DNA of 36,408 nt from VRUB01 sp046758085. Lineage in GTDB: Bacteria; Pseudomonadota; Gammaproteobacteria; Acidiferrobacterales; SPGG2. The position numbers and the translations under genes are program-made. The notes beneath the pieces are model-generated. The model did no database searches and was not told where the DNA came from. It saw only the letters and a list, made by a program, of their open reading frames with translations. Shown in pieces: positions 22,887-32,280 of this stretch. The stretch covers positions 1 to 36,408 of the forward strand of contig JBHHZP010000016.1 of NCBI GenBank assembly GCA_046758085.1, in the 5' to 3' direction. The number at the start of each line of letters is the position of its first letter. Within the stretch, counting starts at the first letter, position 1.

Positions 22887-25280
22887 TTAGTCCTCGCTCC
22901 AGTTTTTCAGGACGTCATCCAGGAGCGACCGGGCATGTTCCGGATCGCCGCGGTCGATATAGGCCTTGGCCAGATCGATCTTGGCCGCGGGGTCCTTCCA
23001 TGCCTGCTTCGCCTCTTTACTCTGTGTGTTCTCTTCGGTTGTCGATTTTTTCTTTCGTCTACCCTTTCGAGAGCGCTTGTGGCTCTTCTTGGTCTCGGTT
23101 GGAAGCTCCTCTTTTTCTATCAGATTGGCGCCGCGCGGAACTGTATCCTTAATTTCATCGAAATTATCAACTTTCAGCGCGGCCATACCCCGGTCCGTTA
23201 CACCCTCCGTGTTTTCCGCTTGCTCGTTTACCTCATCTTTAACAGGCGGCTCGTCTGGTACATCGTCAAAGAAAAGTATCTCGGTGGCCTCGTCCTCGAC
23301 CGTCGGCAGGGCCGTATCGAGTTTCTCCAGGTCGCGTTCGTAAGCCTTTTTATCGTCACCCGCCTCATCCTGTTCAGCGGGTTCGCGTTCTTGGTCCCCC
23401 GACTCGCTTTCACCACCAGCCTCAGTTGTGCTTGCGGTCCGGTTATCGCGGTTGGTGCGATCCAAATCATCGGTGCGTAGGGGCTGCGTCGATAGATCGT
23501 CCTCATCTGGCATCAGACCTTGTTCACCCTTCGGTTCGTCAGTGTCGAGTAAATCCAATGAAAACTCTGGCTCTGGCTCCGTTGGGGTCGACGCCTTTGC
23601 ATTGTTAGTCCACACGAGTTCTGTGTTCTCCTGCAACGTCCAGTCTGATTCGCCCGGGTCTTGCTCGTCTGTCGTTCGATCGGGCGATTTCACGGCACCA
23701 GCCCGACCTGGCTCGAGCTCTGCATAAAGTTGATTGGCGAGATCCTCAAACGCCTCCTTGTTCTGTCGTAAGTAATAAACGGAAAGTAACTTGACCTTTA
23801 ATGATTGCCGGTCGGGGTTTTCGGCGATAGCGTCTTTGAGTGTTTTCTCGGCGTGCTCTTCCTTGCCGGAGGCAAGGTAGGCGTCCCCTTCTTCTTCGGT
23901 GTCGGCCCCGGTCGTCTCTATCGCCTCGCTCAAGTCGTCCGGGATCTGGTCACTCAAACGCCTGGGCCCGCGACGCCGTTCGAACGGCACTGGTACAAAC
24001 CGGCGGCGGCGGCCGCGGCCACTGCGCCGGTCATGAATAACAGGCACGGCCTGCACAGGGAGCCTCTCTTGCGCGCTTGCTGGAATCCGTTCCAGCCGCG
24101 CCGCAGCCTTTGCCGTATCGCGCCGTAGGTAAAGGAAAAGTACAATACCGCACACAGTAAGTATCAATCCGGCAATCGCGAGCCGGCTAATCATCCACCA
24201 TTGACTTGCATTATCACCGATCCTCGGTAACGTCGACTCTGATGTGGGTTTGTGCGGCTGCGGCGGGGATGCCGGACGGACGCTGCTGCCGCCAGGGGCG
24301 GCGACGGGAGCATCGGTCGTCTTGGTTGGTGCTACGGTCCTGCCCGGGTGTTCTGACTCAGGGCTTTGCGCCTTCTGTTGCTTTGCCTGATGCTGGGCTT
24401 TGGCCCACGTCTCGATTTCAGACTTTAATCGACGATGCTCTGCGGCGACGTCTGATTCGGTTGCGGCAACTTCGGTATGCGCTTTAGTTTCAGTGGCCGG
24501 CGCAGCGACACGGGTCGGAGATGGCGTAGCCCTTGGCTGCGTCCCCCCTTCCCGTTCATCTGCTGGGAGTTTCGTGTCGCGTTTATCTGCTGAGAGCTTT
24601 GTGGTTTGCGCCGCCGAGGGCGTGCGTTTTTCCGGGCCCGGCGGCGCAGCAGTGGCGGCGTGTGCCCTTGCAGGACGGTGCTCGGCTGCCGAAGGCTTGG
24701 TGGTGTCAGGCGCCGAGGCTTTCGTGGCGGAGGCCGATGTGGCATGAGGCTGTATCGGTAGCCGGTTCGGGCCGGCATCGCTTGGCATCGCCACCACAAC
24801 CGGGGTCGCAGTGTCCGGCATGACCGTGGCACCTGCTTCAGTTATCGACGCAGCGTCGGCCCCCTCAGGACCGTCGTCGAAGATCGCAGGGTCGACCAGA
24901 GCGACAAACTCGCGAATCAGGCGACCTCCTGCCCAGTCGACCTCTAAGAGAAGGCGTATGAATGGTTCGCGGAACGGCTGCTCGGAATATAGCTGAAGTG
25001 TGTACTGGCCGTCCTCGTGTGCGACCAGGGTGACGCCAATATCGGGCGAGAGCGAAGTGGGCTCAACTCCGGTCGCCGGAAGGACATCGGACCGCTTGAC
25101 GATGTCAGCTCTAAGTGTTTTTACCTCGTGCTCAGTCAGCGAAGTGAACTCGATATACGCATCAAGGCGCTCCCCCAGCGATGAGAGCACCGTAAGCTTA
25201 CCAAGTCCCAGTGCGTGCACGGTTCCCGGCAACAGCGCCAGGACAACACACAGTAGCACGCGCCGCGCCGATTGTGACAT
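22887..25280 (-). CDS. fimV: FimV/HubP-type polar landmark protein
   Basis: The start at 25280 (MSQSARRVLLCVV) has AAGGA eight or nine bases upstream and gives 797 residues; ATGs at 25286 and 25301 are less likely. The order is: signal peptide to VHA; the FimV N-terminal domain beginning LGLGKLTVLSSLGERLDAYIEF; a long Ala/Thr/Pro-rich stretch; one membrane segment (LAIAGLILTVCGIVLFLYL); an Arg-rich cytoplasmic patch (SGRGRRRRFVP, RRRGPRR); an acidic region with a TPR-like unit; and the conserved C-terminal LAKAYIDRGDPEHARSLLDDVL. Such proteins organise cell poles, type IV pili and chemoreceptors in Gammaproteobacteria. I see no LysM peptidoglycan-binding domain, which many FimV proteins have. 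Confidence 0.85.
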   Translation of the reverse strand: MSQSARRVLLCVVLALLPGTVHALGLGKLTVLSSLGERLDAYIEFTSLTEHEVKTLRADIVKRSDVLPATGVEPTSLSPDIGVTLVAHEDGQYTLQLYSEQPFREPFIRLLLEVDWAGGRLIREFVALVDPAIFDDGPEGADAASITEAGATVMPDTATPVVVAMPSDAGPNRLPIQPHATSASATKASAPDTTKPSAAEHRPARAHAATAAPPGPEKRTPSAAQTTKLSADKRDTKLPADEREGGTQPRATPSPTRVAAPATETKAHTEVAATESDVAAEHRRLKSEIETWAKAQHQAKQQKAQSPESEHPGRTVAPTKTTDAPVAAPGGSSVRPASPPQPHKPTSESTLPRIGDNASQWWMISRLAIAGLILTVCGIVLFLYLRRDTAKAAARLERIPASAQERLPVQAVPVIHDRRSGRGRRRRFVPVPFERRRGPRRLSDQIPDDLSEAIETTGADTEEEGDAYLASGKEEHAEKTLKDAIAENPDRQSLKVKLLSVYYLRQNKEAFEDLANQLYAELEPGRAGAVKSPDRTTDEQDPGESDWTLQENTELVWTNNAKASTPTEPEPEFSLDLLDTDEPKGEQGLMPDEDDLSTQPLRTDDLDRTNRDNRTASTTEAGGESESGDQEREPAEQDEAGDDKKAYERDLEKLDTALPTVEDEATEILFFDDVPDEPPVKDEVNEQAENTEGVTDRGMAALKVDNFDEIKDTVPRGANLIEKEELPTETKKSHKRSRKGRRKKKSTTEENTQSKEAKQAWKDPAAKIDLAKAYIDRGDPEHARSLLDDVLKNWSED

Positions 25281-25601
25281 CGCCATGGTCCTTTGGAGCA
25301 TTCTCTATATCCGAGCCATCTCCTCCTCCTACCCGGGCCAACCACGGCCTGCTAGTGGGTGCACCCCGAAGAAAGTTGTTCTTGATATAAGACAACTATA
25401 GTCCATCCTGGCGCCCCGGTGGCGTTGGTAATTTCCATTGAGGCACCGGATAATATTTTCTTTTCCTTTAAAAACAGGTGATTAGTGAGGCCGCCGGCGC
25501 GCAGCGCAACTGTGGGCCGGGCCACGAGCGTGGAATCCGGCGCGCCCCCGGGCGGGTGCGGCCGTGGTAATCAGCCGGGAAATTCCTCGAGGGTACAATT
25601 C

Positions 25602-25766
25602 CAAATATTTCACCACGGACCACGCCGAGAACACAGAGGCCTGATTTCAAACGGCTTTGTTCCGGCCGTGGAGGCAGATACGATGTATCAGTTTGTCGCG
25701 GGCTTGGCCACCGTCAGCGATTGTCTACCTGTTTGTGTTCTTTGCGATCTCTGCGGTGAGCTCATG
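25602..25766 (+). repeat. Dispersed modular repeat, copy E (short form)
   Basis: The left end CAAATATTTCACCACGGACC and right end TTTGTGTTCTTTGCGATCTC plus CTGCGGTGAG are inverted relative to each other, as in copies A and B. The interior GAGAACACAGAGGCCTGATT matches the middle of copy B, but the CGTCGGGAACA core module is missing. It lies between fimV and etfA; the surrounding spacer (25,302-25,858) shows no gene. Confidence 0.7.
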
Positions 25767-25858
25767 CAAACTGCGAACTAGACGACCACTGATTGTCGAG
25801 CGATTTCGTCATCGACTCGAGCTGAGTTTTGCTTTGTTCGCGACCCAGCGATCACGAA

Positions 25859-26800
25859 TTACTGCGTCTTATCGAGCTCCTTGATCAGCTCGGGTAAGGC
25901 CGTCATCAGGTCAGCCACTACGCCATAGTCCGCAATCTGAAAAATGGGTGCCTCTTCGTCACTGTTGATGGCAACGATGACTTTGCTGTCCTTCATCCCG
26001 GCAAGGTGTTGGATCGCACCGGATATGCCTACGGCAATGTAGAGGTCCGGTGCCACTACCTTGCCGGTTTGACCAACCTGGCAATCGTTCGACACGTAAC
26101 CCGCATCTACGGCGGCCCGCGACGCCCCTACGGCCGCCCCAAGCTTATCGGCGATCTTCTCCAGCAGCGCGAAGTTGTCGGCCGACTGCATGCCGCGACC
26201 GCCGGAGATCACCACGCGGGCCGTCGTCAGCTCCGGGCGCTCGGACTCACTGAGCTCTTGCGCCACAAACCTCGAAAGCCCGGCATCAGCAGCGCCAACG
26301 ATGGCCTCGATCGGTGCATTGCCGCCCTGTGGCTCCGCTGGTTCAAAGCCGGTGCTTCTTACCGTAATCACTTTAATTCTGTCTGATGACTGGACGGTAG
26401 CGATCGCATTGCCAGCGTAGATCGGCCGTATAAAGGTGTCCGGCGATACCACTTCACTGATGTCCGAGATCTGCGACACGTCGAGCACTGCCGCAACCCT
26501 CGGCATGATGTTTTTGCCGAAGGTCGTGGCAGGTGCAAACAAGTGGCTATAGTTTTCCGCCCACCTTACTAACAGCGGCGCAACATTTTCCGCCAACTGA
26601 TGAGCTAGCTCGGGTGCATCGGCTACGAGTACGCGCGATATGCCAGCAATTCTGGCGGCCGCTTCCGCCGCTGCGCTGCACTTGTGCCCCGCGATGACTA
26701 CATTGATATCGTTGTCGATTTTGCGCGCAGCTGCTACCGTGTTAAACGTGGCGGGTTTGAGCTCGGAATTATCATGCTCGGCGACGACTAGAACGCTCAT
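25859..26800 (-). CDS. etfA: Electron transfer flavoprotein alpha subunit
   Basis: A 313-residue protein (ATG 26800) starting MSVLVVAEHDNSELKPATFN. The C-terminal FAD-binding domain is complete: RVVISGGRGMQ, GASRAAVDAGYVSNDCQVGQTGKVVAPDLYIAVGISGAIQHLAGM and VIVAINSDEEAPIFQIADYG. Together with EtfB it takes electrons from flavin dehydrogenases and passes them to ETF:quinone oxidoreductase. Start and etfB stop overlap (TGATG), so the two are coupled. The upstream dehydrogenase is the likely main donor. Confidence 0.95.
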   Translation of the reverse strand: MSVLVVAEHDNSELKPATFNTVAAARKIDNDINVVIAGHKCSAAAEAAARIAGISRVLVADAPELAHQLAENVAPLLVRWAENYSHLFAPATTFGKNIMPRVAAVLDVSQISDISEVVSPDTFIRPIYAGNAIATVQSSDRIKVITVRSTGFEPAEPQGGNAPIEAIVGAADAGLSRFVAQELSESERPELTTARVVISGGRGMQSADNFALLEKIADKLGAAVGASRAAVDAGYVSNDCQVGQTGKVVAPDLYIAVGISGAIQHLAGMKDSKVIVAINSDEEAPIFQIADYGVVADLMTALPELIKELDKTQ

Positions 26801-27549
26801 CAAATCACCTTGGCCTCATGCTTAAGCTTGTCGACCAGATTGGCGATATTTTCAATCATCACACCGCCGCTGCGCTTCGCTGGCTCTTTCACATTCAGTA
26901 CCGTTAGCCGCGGCGCTATGTCCACACCCAGGCTGTCGGGCGTGTACTCATCTATCGGTTTCTTCTTCGCCTTCATCATGTTGGGTAGCGAGGGATAACG
27001 CGGCTCGTTCAGGCGCAAATCCACCGTCAACACCACTGGCATCTTGAGTACCAGTTTCTCGAGCCCGGCATCGACTTCGCGAATGACCTCGGCGCTACCG
27101 TCATTGATCTCCAGCCCCGAGATGAAGGTGCCCTGTGCCCACCCAAGCAGCGCCGACAGCATTTGTCCTGTCTGGTTGCAATCGTCATCGATGGCCTGCT
27201 TTCCCAGAATAACAAGCTGCGGCTGCTCTTTTTCTACGATAACCTTGAGCAGCTTGGCAACGCCTAGCGGCTCTGTATTCTCCTCGGTTAGCACATGGAT
27301 GCCGCGATCAGCGCCCATCGCAAGCGCCGTGCGAATGGTGTCGCGGGATTTGGCTGGGCCAATCGATACGGCAACAACTTCGGACGCGCTGCCGGACTCT
27401 TGCAGGCGAAGGGCCTTCTCCACCGCCACTTCGTCAAATGGGTTCATGGACATTCTCACGTTCGCGGTCTCGACGGCAGAACCGTCGGCCTTGACTCGAA
27501 TATGAACGTAGGCGTCGATAACCCGCTTCACGCCGACAACGATTTTCAC
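26800..27549 (-). CDS. etfB: Electron transfer flavoprotein beta subunit
   Basis: A 249-residue EtfB. Features include MKIVVGVKRVIDAYVHIRVK at the start, NPFDEVAVEKALRLQE, the AMP-binding part ALAMGADRGIHV, the LVILGKQAIDDDCNQTGQMLSALLGWAQGTFIS signature, and a C-terminal KAKKKPIDEYTPDSLGVD in the recognition region. The start codon is GTG 27549 with GGGAGG upstream. It lies 70 bases after the flavin dehydrogenase and is coupled to etfA. Confidence 0.95.
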   Translation of the reverse strand: MKIVVGVKRVIDAYVHIRVKADGSAVETANVRMSMNPFDEVAVEKALRLQESGSASEVVAVSIGPAKSRDTIRTALAMGADRGIHVLTEENTEPLGVAKLLKVIVEKEQPQLVILGKQAIDDDCNQTGQMLSALLGWAQGTFISGLEINDGSAEVIREVDAGLEKLVLKMPVVLTVDLRLNEPRYPSLPNMMKAKKKPIDEYTPDSLGVDIAPRLTVLNVKEPAKRSGGVMIENIANLVDKLKHEAKVI

Positions 27550-27619
27550 GTATGTCCTCCCCGTAGGATGGCGTCAACCCTGCAATGGCCGTTTGTGTGG
27601 CGCCCGCCAAACGCCGCTG

Positions 27620-30052
27620 TTATGCCCGCAGCCGCGCATTCTCCGGATCCCAGGGCGAGTCCGCGATCACCGTAGCGGGGCGCCGCTGACCGAGAATCAA
27701 GATATCGAGCATCATACCTGGCGTGGCGACGCTAGGCTGCACATAAGCCAGCGCCAGGCTTTGCCCGACCGCATGCCCATAGGCACCGGCCGTGGCCCGC
27801 CCCACCATCTCGTCACCCTGATACAGCGGCTCGTTGCCCAGCGCGTCGGCATCGTCGACGTCGACTCCGAGCGTGACGAATCGCTGCGGGACACCCTCTT
27901 GCTGCTGCCTTAGGAGTGTGTCGCGCCCGACAAAGCTACCCTTGTCGAGGCGTACGAAGCGATTGAGCCCGGCCTCGAACGCCGAGTACTCGGTCGTGAG
28001 ATCCTGGCCCCACATGCGGTAGGATTTTTCGATCCTGAGTGAATCCATTGCGCGCATCCCGCACAGACCGATATCGAACTCGGCACCCGCGTCCATCAGC
28101 GCATCGAACAGATGATTCTGATACTCGATCGGGTGGTGCAGCTCCCAGCCCAGCTCGCCGACGAAGTTCACCCGCATCGCCCGCACCGGTACCACGCCCA
28201 CGCTGATTTCCTGGGCTGTCAGCCATGGGAACGCCTCATTGGATATGTCGGCGTCCGTGAGCTTCGCGAGCACGTCACGTGCGTGCGGCCCCGCTACCAC
28301 CAGCACCCCGTAACGCGCGGTAATGTCGTAGAGTGTCACGCTGCCATCTTCAGGCAAGTGCTTAGCAAGCAGATCGTTATCATAGCGCTCGGCCGCGCCC
28401 GAGCTGATCAGGTAGAAACGATCCGGCCCGATGCGCGTGATGGTGAACTCACTGCGCACACCGCCCGAGGGGGTCAGTGCGTGTGCAAGCGCAATGCGGC
28501 CGGTCCTGGCGGGCAGTTTGTTCGCCACCAGGGGGTCCAGGAAGCCCTGCGCCCCGGGACCTGCGAGCTCGTGCTTGCAAAAACTCGTGATGTCGATGAT
28601 GGCCACGCGCTCGCGCACGATGCGACACTCGTTGCCGACGTGCTCGAAGTAGTTGCTGCGGCGAAAGCTCCACACATCTTTTGGTTCTACACCCTTGGGC
28701 GCGAACCAGTTAGGTCGTTCCCAACCGTAGCGCTGGCCCCACACCGCACCGTGCGCGGCCAGGCGGTCGTGACACGGGCTGGTCTTGGCGGGACGGGCGG
28801 CGGGACGCTCCTCGTCCGGATAATGAATGATGAATACGTGCTCGTAGGCCTCTTCGTTCTTGAGCCTGGTGTATTGCTTGTTGGCATAAGCGCCGAAGCG
28901 GCGTGGGTCCACGGCCAGCATGTCGATCCCGGGCTCACCCTCGACGATCCACTCCGCCAACTGCCAGCCAGCGCCGCCGGCCGCCGTGATGCCGAAGCTG
29001 TGCCCTTCGTTCAACCAGTAATTCTTCAGCCCCCAGGCCGGGCCGACCAACGGGCTTCCATCCGGCGTGTACGGAATCGGCCCGTTGATACACTCCTTGA
29101 TTCCCGCCTGCCCGAAGATCGGTACCCGGTTCATCGCAGCTTCGATGTGAGGTTGGAGCCGGTCGATATCCTCCGGCAATAGCTCCTGACCGAACGCATC
29201 CGGCACGCCATCGACCGCCCACGATTTTGCGCCCTTCTCGTACGGTCCAAGAATCAAGCCCTGGCGTTCTTCGCGCATGTAGTACGATGCATCGCTTTCG
29301 CGCAGTACCGCCATCTCCGGCAAGCCCGCGTTCTTGCGTTCTACCAGCTCCGGAATCTCCTCAGTGACGATAAACTGGTGCTCTACGGGAATCGTAGGAA
29401 TATCCAACCCGACCAGCGCGCCCACCTGGCGCGCCCATGAGCCAGTGGCCTGGACGATCGTCTCGCAGGTAATATCGCCCTTATCGGTTTTCACGCGCCA
29501 CTCGCCGTTTGGTTGTCGTTCGATGGCGGTGACCTTCGTCTGACGGTAAATCGCGGCGCCGCTGTTGCGTGCACCCTTGGCCATCGCCATGGTCACATCG
29601 GCCGGGGCGATGTGACCATCGTGCGGGTGGTAGAGGGCGCCGATAATGCCTTCGATGTTGCACAATGGCCAAAGCTCCTGCACCTCTTTAGGCGTAATCA
29701 TCTCGAATGGCACGCCGATCGTGTTCGCGGTGCCGCAGTACTTGTGATACTCATCCATGCGCTCTTTATTCGTTGCCAGGCGCAGATTACCGGTAACGTG
29801 GAAGCTGACATCCTGACCGGTCTCGGCCTCAAGCGACTTGTAAAGATCGACACTGTACTTGTGCAGCTGTCCGACGCTGTAGCTCATGTTGAACAGCGGC
29901 AGCAGCCCGGCGGCATGCCAGGTAGAGCCATGGGTGAGATCGGCTCGCTCGACGAGCACCACATCGGACCAGCCTTTCTTGGCGAGATGGTAGAGCGTGC
30001 TGACACCGACAACGCCGCCGCCGATGACAACGACCCGCGCATGTGTTTTCAT
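27620..30052 (-). CDS. Dimethylglycine/sarcosine dehydrogenase-like flavoprotein
   Basis: An 810-residue enzyme with an N-terminal FAD-dependent amine oxidase domain and a C-terminal tetrahydrofolate-binding GcvT-like domain, the layout of mitochondrial-type dimethylglycine and sarcosine dehydrogenases. The dinucleotide motif VVVIGGGVVGVSTLYHL opens the protein. HGSTWHAAGL holds H46, the equivalent of the histidine that binds FAD covalently. INGPIPYTPDGSPLVGPAWGLKN follows later. The GcvT part has FVGELGWELHHP, CGMRAMDSLRIEKSYRMWGQDL and FVGRDTLL. It would oxidatively demethylate a methylated glycine, give formaldehyde or methylene-THF, and feed electrons to the ETF encoded next to it. The substrate could also be another methylated amine. 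Ribosome site AGGAG precedes the ATG. Confidence 0.88.
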   Translation of the reverse strand: MKTHARVVVIGGGVVGVSTLYHLAKKGWSDVVLVERADLTHGSTWHAAGLLPLFNMSYSVGQLHKYSVDLYKSLEAETGQDVSFHVTGNLRLATNKERMDEYHKYCGTANTIGVPFEMITPKEVQELWPLCNIEGIIGALYHPHDGHIAPADVTMAMAKGARNSGAAIYRQTKVTAIERQPNGEWRVKTDKGDITCETIVQATGSWARQVGALVGLDIPTIPVEHQFIVTEEIPELVERKNAGLPEMAVLRESDASYYMREERQGLILGPYEKGAKSWAVDGVPDAFGQELLPEDIDRLQPHIEAAMNRVPIFGQAGIKECINGPIPYTPDGSPLVGPAWGLKNYWLNEGHSFGITAAGGAGWQLAEWIVEGEPGIDMLAVDPRRFGAYANKQYTRLKNEEAYEHVFIIHYPDEERPAARPAKTSPCHDRLAAHGAVWGQRYGWERPNWFAPKGVEPKDVWSFRRSNYFEHVGNECRIVRERVAIIDITSFCKHELAGPGAQGFLDPLVANKLPARTGRIALAHALTPSGGVRSEFTITRIGPDRFYLISSGAAERYDNDLLAKHLPEDGSVTLYDITARYGVLVVAGPHARDVLAKLTDADISNEAFPWLTAQEISVGVVPVRAMRVNFVGELGWELHHPIEYQNHLFDALMDAGAEFDIGLCGMRAMDSLRIEKSYRMWGQDLTTEYSAFEAGLNRFVRLDKGSFVGRDTLLRQQQEGVPQRFVTLGVDVDDADALGNEPLYQGDEMVGRATAGAYGHAVGQSLALAYVQPSVATPGMMLDILILGQRRPATVIADSPWDPENARLRA

Positions 30053-30284
30053 TGCCAGTCTCCTTGCCCGGGCTTGACGTTTGTCGGGGTGTGAAGCGTG
30101 CTCTCGACCGTGTGTTTCCGGGTCTCCGGCAGTGTAGCGTCAGCATTACGTCCAGGGCCAGTCCCGGTGCGACGGCGTTTTTCTGAAATGCGTCATGGCG
30201 CTACCGACCCGGGCATTGCGGCGGGCACTGTGGTAATGGCCGATCGTTCCGCCAGGGCGGCGCACGCCGAACCGTGGCGTTAGC

Positions 30285-30533
30285 CTGTATTGCTCACCAG
30301 CTATCTACTCGATCGCTGTTCCCGACGCGATTCTATCTCCCACATCCATGTGGTCGTGCGACCGCGTATCTCGGTCGCTGTTCCCGACGCGACTCTAGCT
30401 CGGCAACTGCTCCCTGCGTTGCTCTAGCTCCTGCGTCCTTGCAGTCGTCCTTCGTCCCTGGAGTCGAGTCCGCGTTTACGGCGTTGCGCTCGGATAATGT
30501 GCTCAACGTAGTGTACACTACGCGTGCGTGCCT
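30285..30533 (-). repeat. Dispersed modular repeat, copy D (reverse orientation, internal duplication)
   Basis: The reverse complement of copy C's subtype: GTTCCCGACGCGACTCTAGC, CTCCCTGCGTTGCTCTAGCT and AGTCGTCCTTCGTCCCTGGA, with flanks GTGTACACTACG on the right and AGCTATCTACTCGATCGCTG on the left. The core half GATCGCTGTTCCCGACGCGA (30311-30330) is repeated as GGTCGCTGTTCCCGACGCGA (30373-30392). It lies in the gap between the flavin dehydrogenase and malonyl-CoA decarboxylase. The remaining spacer (30,053-30,284 and 30,534-30,805) shows no gene. Confidence 0.75.
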
Positions 30534-30805
30534 TTTCTCTCGCGTGCCTTGCATCCACGGCCATTTCCGCGCCCTCGCGATGATACCTGTTGAGAAATGC
30601 AGGCTAACCGCGGGTCAAACGGTTCTGCTACGAGCTGTGGGTCAGTCGTTGCCGATGCTGTTGCTGCGGGCCCGGTCGCAAAGCTCAACAGATCTCCAGC
30701 AGGCCTGTCTCGAGCCAGGAGTGGCTAGCCTGGTTGGTCGAAATGTCGAGATGGCCTACACTTGGTAACAGTTTTCCTGCTGCAAGGTCTGTTCTAGGTT
30801 GCTCT

Positions 30806-32233
30806 ATGCGTTCATCGGCTTCAACGGGTATATTCCAACGCACGCTGGGCAACCTGCGTAGCGCATGGCGTGCCATCAGCCAGTCGACGCGTGCTGGTGA
30901 AGCCCCCGCGTTGCGCCCGAATTTGCCCGATGACGACGCTGAGGCGCTGCGCCGGCAAATGCATGAGTGCCTGGAGGCTAAAGGCGGGGAAGTCTCCGCC
31001 CGCGCGCGCGCGGCTGCTTTAGGACATGCCTATCTCGATTTGAACGAGCAGGGCCGCCGGCGATTCCTGAAAATCCTGGCGGGCGATTTTGCCGTGGATG
31101 GCAAGGCACTGTACGCAGCCAGCCGTGATATCCACGAGATCGACAACCTCGAGCATGCCCTGCGCACGCAGGCACAGTTGCGCGAGATCTTAACGCCACC
31201 CCGCCTGAAGCTGCTCACGCAGTTCAACTCGTTGCCTGAAGGCGTGAAGTTTCTGGTGGACCTGCGTGCCGATCTCCTGGGTTTCGTTGACGGAGACGTG
31301 CTGCTGCAGAGCCTGGATGACGACCTGCAGGGGCTGCTCACGTCGTGGTTCGATATCGGATTTCTGGATCTCAGGCGTATTACCTGGGAGGCACCCGCCG
31401 TGCTGTTAGAAAGACTGATTGCGTACGAGGCCGTGCACGCGATCCAATCCTGGGACGATTTGAAGAACCGGCTGGGCCCGGATCATCGCTGTTACGCCTT
31501 TTTTCATCCACGCATGCCCGATGAGCCGTTAATCTTTATCGAGGTGGCGCTTGTCTCGGGCATGTCAAACAGCATACAGGTCCTGCTCGAACAGAACGAA
31601 CCCGCGGAGAATCCGCTCGCCGCCAACACCGCCATCTTCTACTCGATCTCGAACACCCAGAAAGGGCTCAGGGGCGTCAATTTTGGCAGCTTCCTCATCA
31701 AGCGAGTGGCGGATCGTTTGGTGCAAGAGCTGCCGGGGTTGCGCACGTTCGCCACGCTTTCGCCCATTCCTGGTTTTTGCCGCTACCTCGAGGTCAATTT
31801 GCCACGATATGACGTCGAGCTGTTGGCCCCTGCCGAGCGCGAGGCCATAGGTTCGCTGTTTGCCGCCGATAGCAGCAAGGGGGGCATGATAGAGCTGCTG
31901 CGCACACCCGACTGGTACCGCGATAAACGAGTCGTGCAGGTGCTGAAGGCGCCGCTAATGCGGCTGTGCGCGCACTATCTGGTGCACGAGCGCCGAAACG
32001 GTCGTGCACTGGACAGGGTGGCCCATTTTCACCTCAGCAACGGCGCGCGCATCGAACGCATCAACTGGCTGGGCGACATCTCTGCGAAGGGGCTGCGCCA
32101 GTCCGCGGGCTTGATGGTGAACTACCGTTACAAGCTGCGCGATATCGAGGCCAACCACGAGACCTACCGAACCTCCGGCGAAGCAACGATCTCATCGTCC
32201 GTCAAAAAGCTGCTCAGGCCGGTGGAAAAATAG
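30806..32233 (+). CDS. Malonyl-CoA decarboxylase
   Basis: From ATG 30806 (MRSSASTGIFQRTLGNL) the protein has 475 residues; in-frame starts upstream (ATG 30743, TTG 30734) would add 21-24 residues of little family likeness. It converts malonyl-CoA to acetyl-CoA and CO2. The N-terminal helical domain runs to about residue 170. The catalytic, acetyltransferase-like domain holds S319 in FATLSPIPGFCRYLE and H409 in HFHLSNGARIERINWLGD, the Ser and His positions known in this family. HPRMPDEPLIFIEVAL and NTAIFYSISNTQKGL are also typical. It may control malonyl-CoA levels or use exogenous malonate; no malonate genes are nearby. Confidence 0.92.
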   Translation: MRSSASTGIFQRTLGNLRSAWRAISQSTRAGEAPALRPNLPDDDAEALRRQMHECLEAKGGEVSARARAAALGHAYLDLNEQGRRRFLKILAGDFAVDGKALYAASRDIHEIDNLEHALRTQAQLREILTPPRLKLLTQFNSLPEGVKFLVDLRADLLGFVDGDVLLQSLDDDLQGLLTSWFDIGFLDLRRITWEAPAVLLERLIAYEAVHAIQSWDDLKNRLGPDHRCYAFFHPRMPDEPLIFIEVALVSGMSNSIQVLLEQNEPAENPLAANTAIFYSISNTQKGLRGVNFGSFLIKRVADRLVQELPGLRTFATLSPIPGFCRYLEVNLPRYDVELLAPAEREAIGSLFAADSSKGGMIELLRTPDWYRDKRVVQVLKAPLMRLCAHYLVHERRNGRALDRVAHFHLSNGARIERINWLGDISAKGLRQSAGLMVNYRYKLRDIEANHETYRTSGEATISSSVKKLLRPVEK

Positions 32234-32280
32234 GTCGCCCAGCCACTACTATCCCACAACCCCCCGATGGATGGATCGCG

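Noticed and set aside
25485..25781. A 98-codon forward frame ending CVLCDLCGELM.
   Set aside because: It is the translation of repeat copy E; the same cysteine-containing string arises in translations of other repeat copies and is an artefact.
28112..29182. A 356-codon forward frame opposite the dimethylglycine dehydrogenase-like gene.
   Set aside because: It is a shadow of a well-supported gene, with no ribosome site and no domain.
30274..30768. A 164-codon forward frame upstream of malonyl-CoA decarboxylase.
   Set aside because: It reads through repeat copy D, with no ribosome site and no family resemblance.
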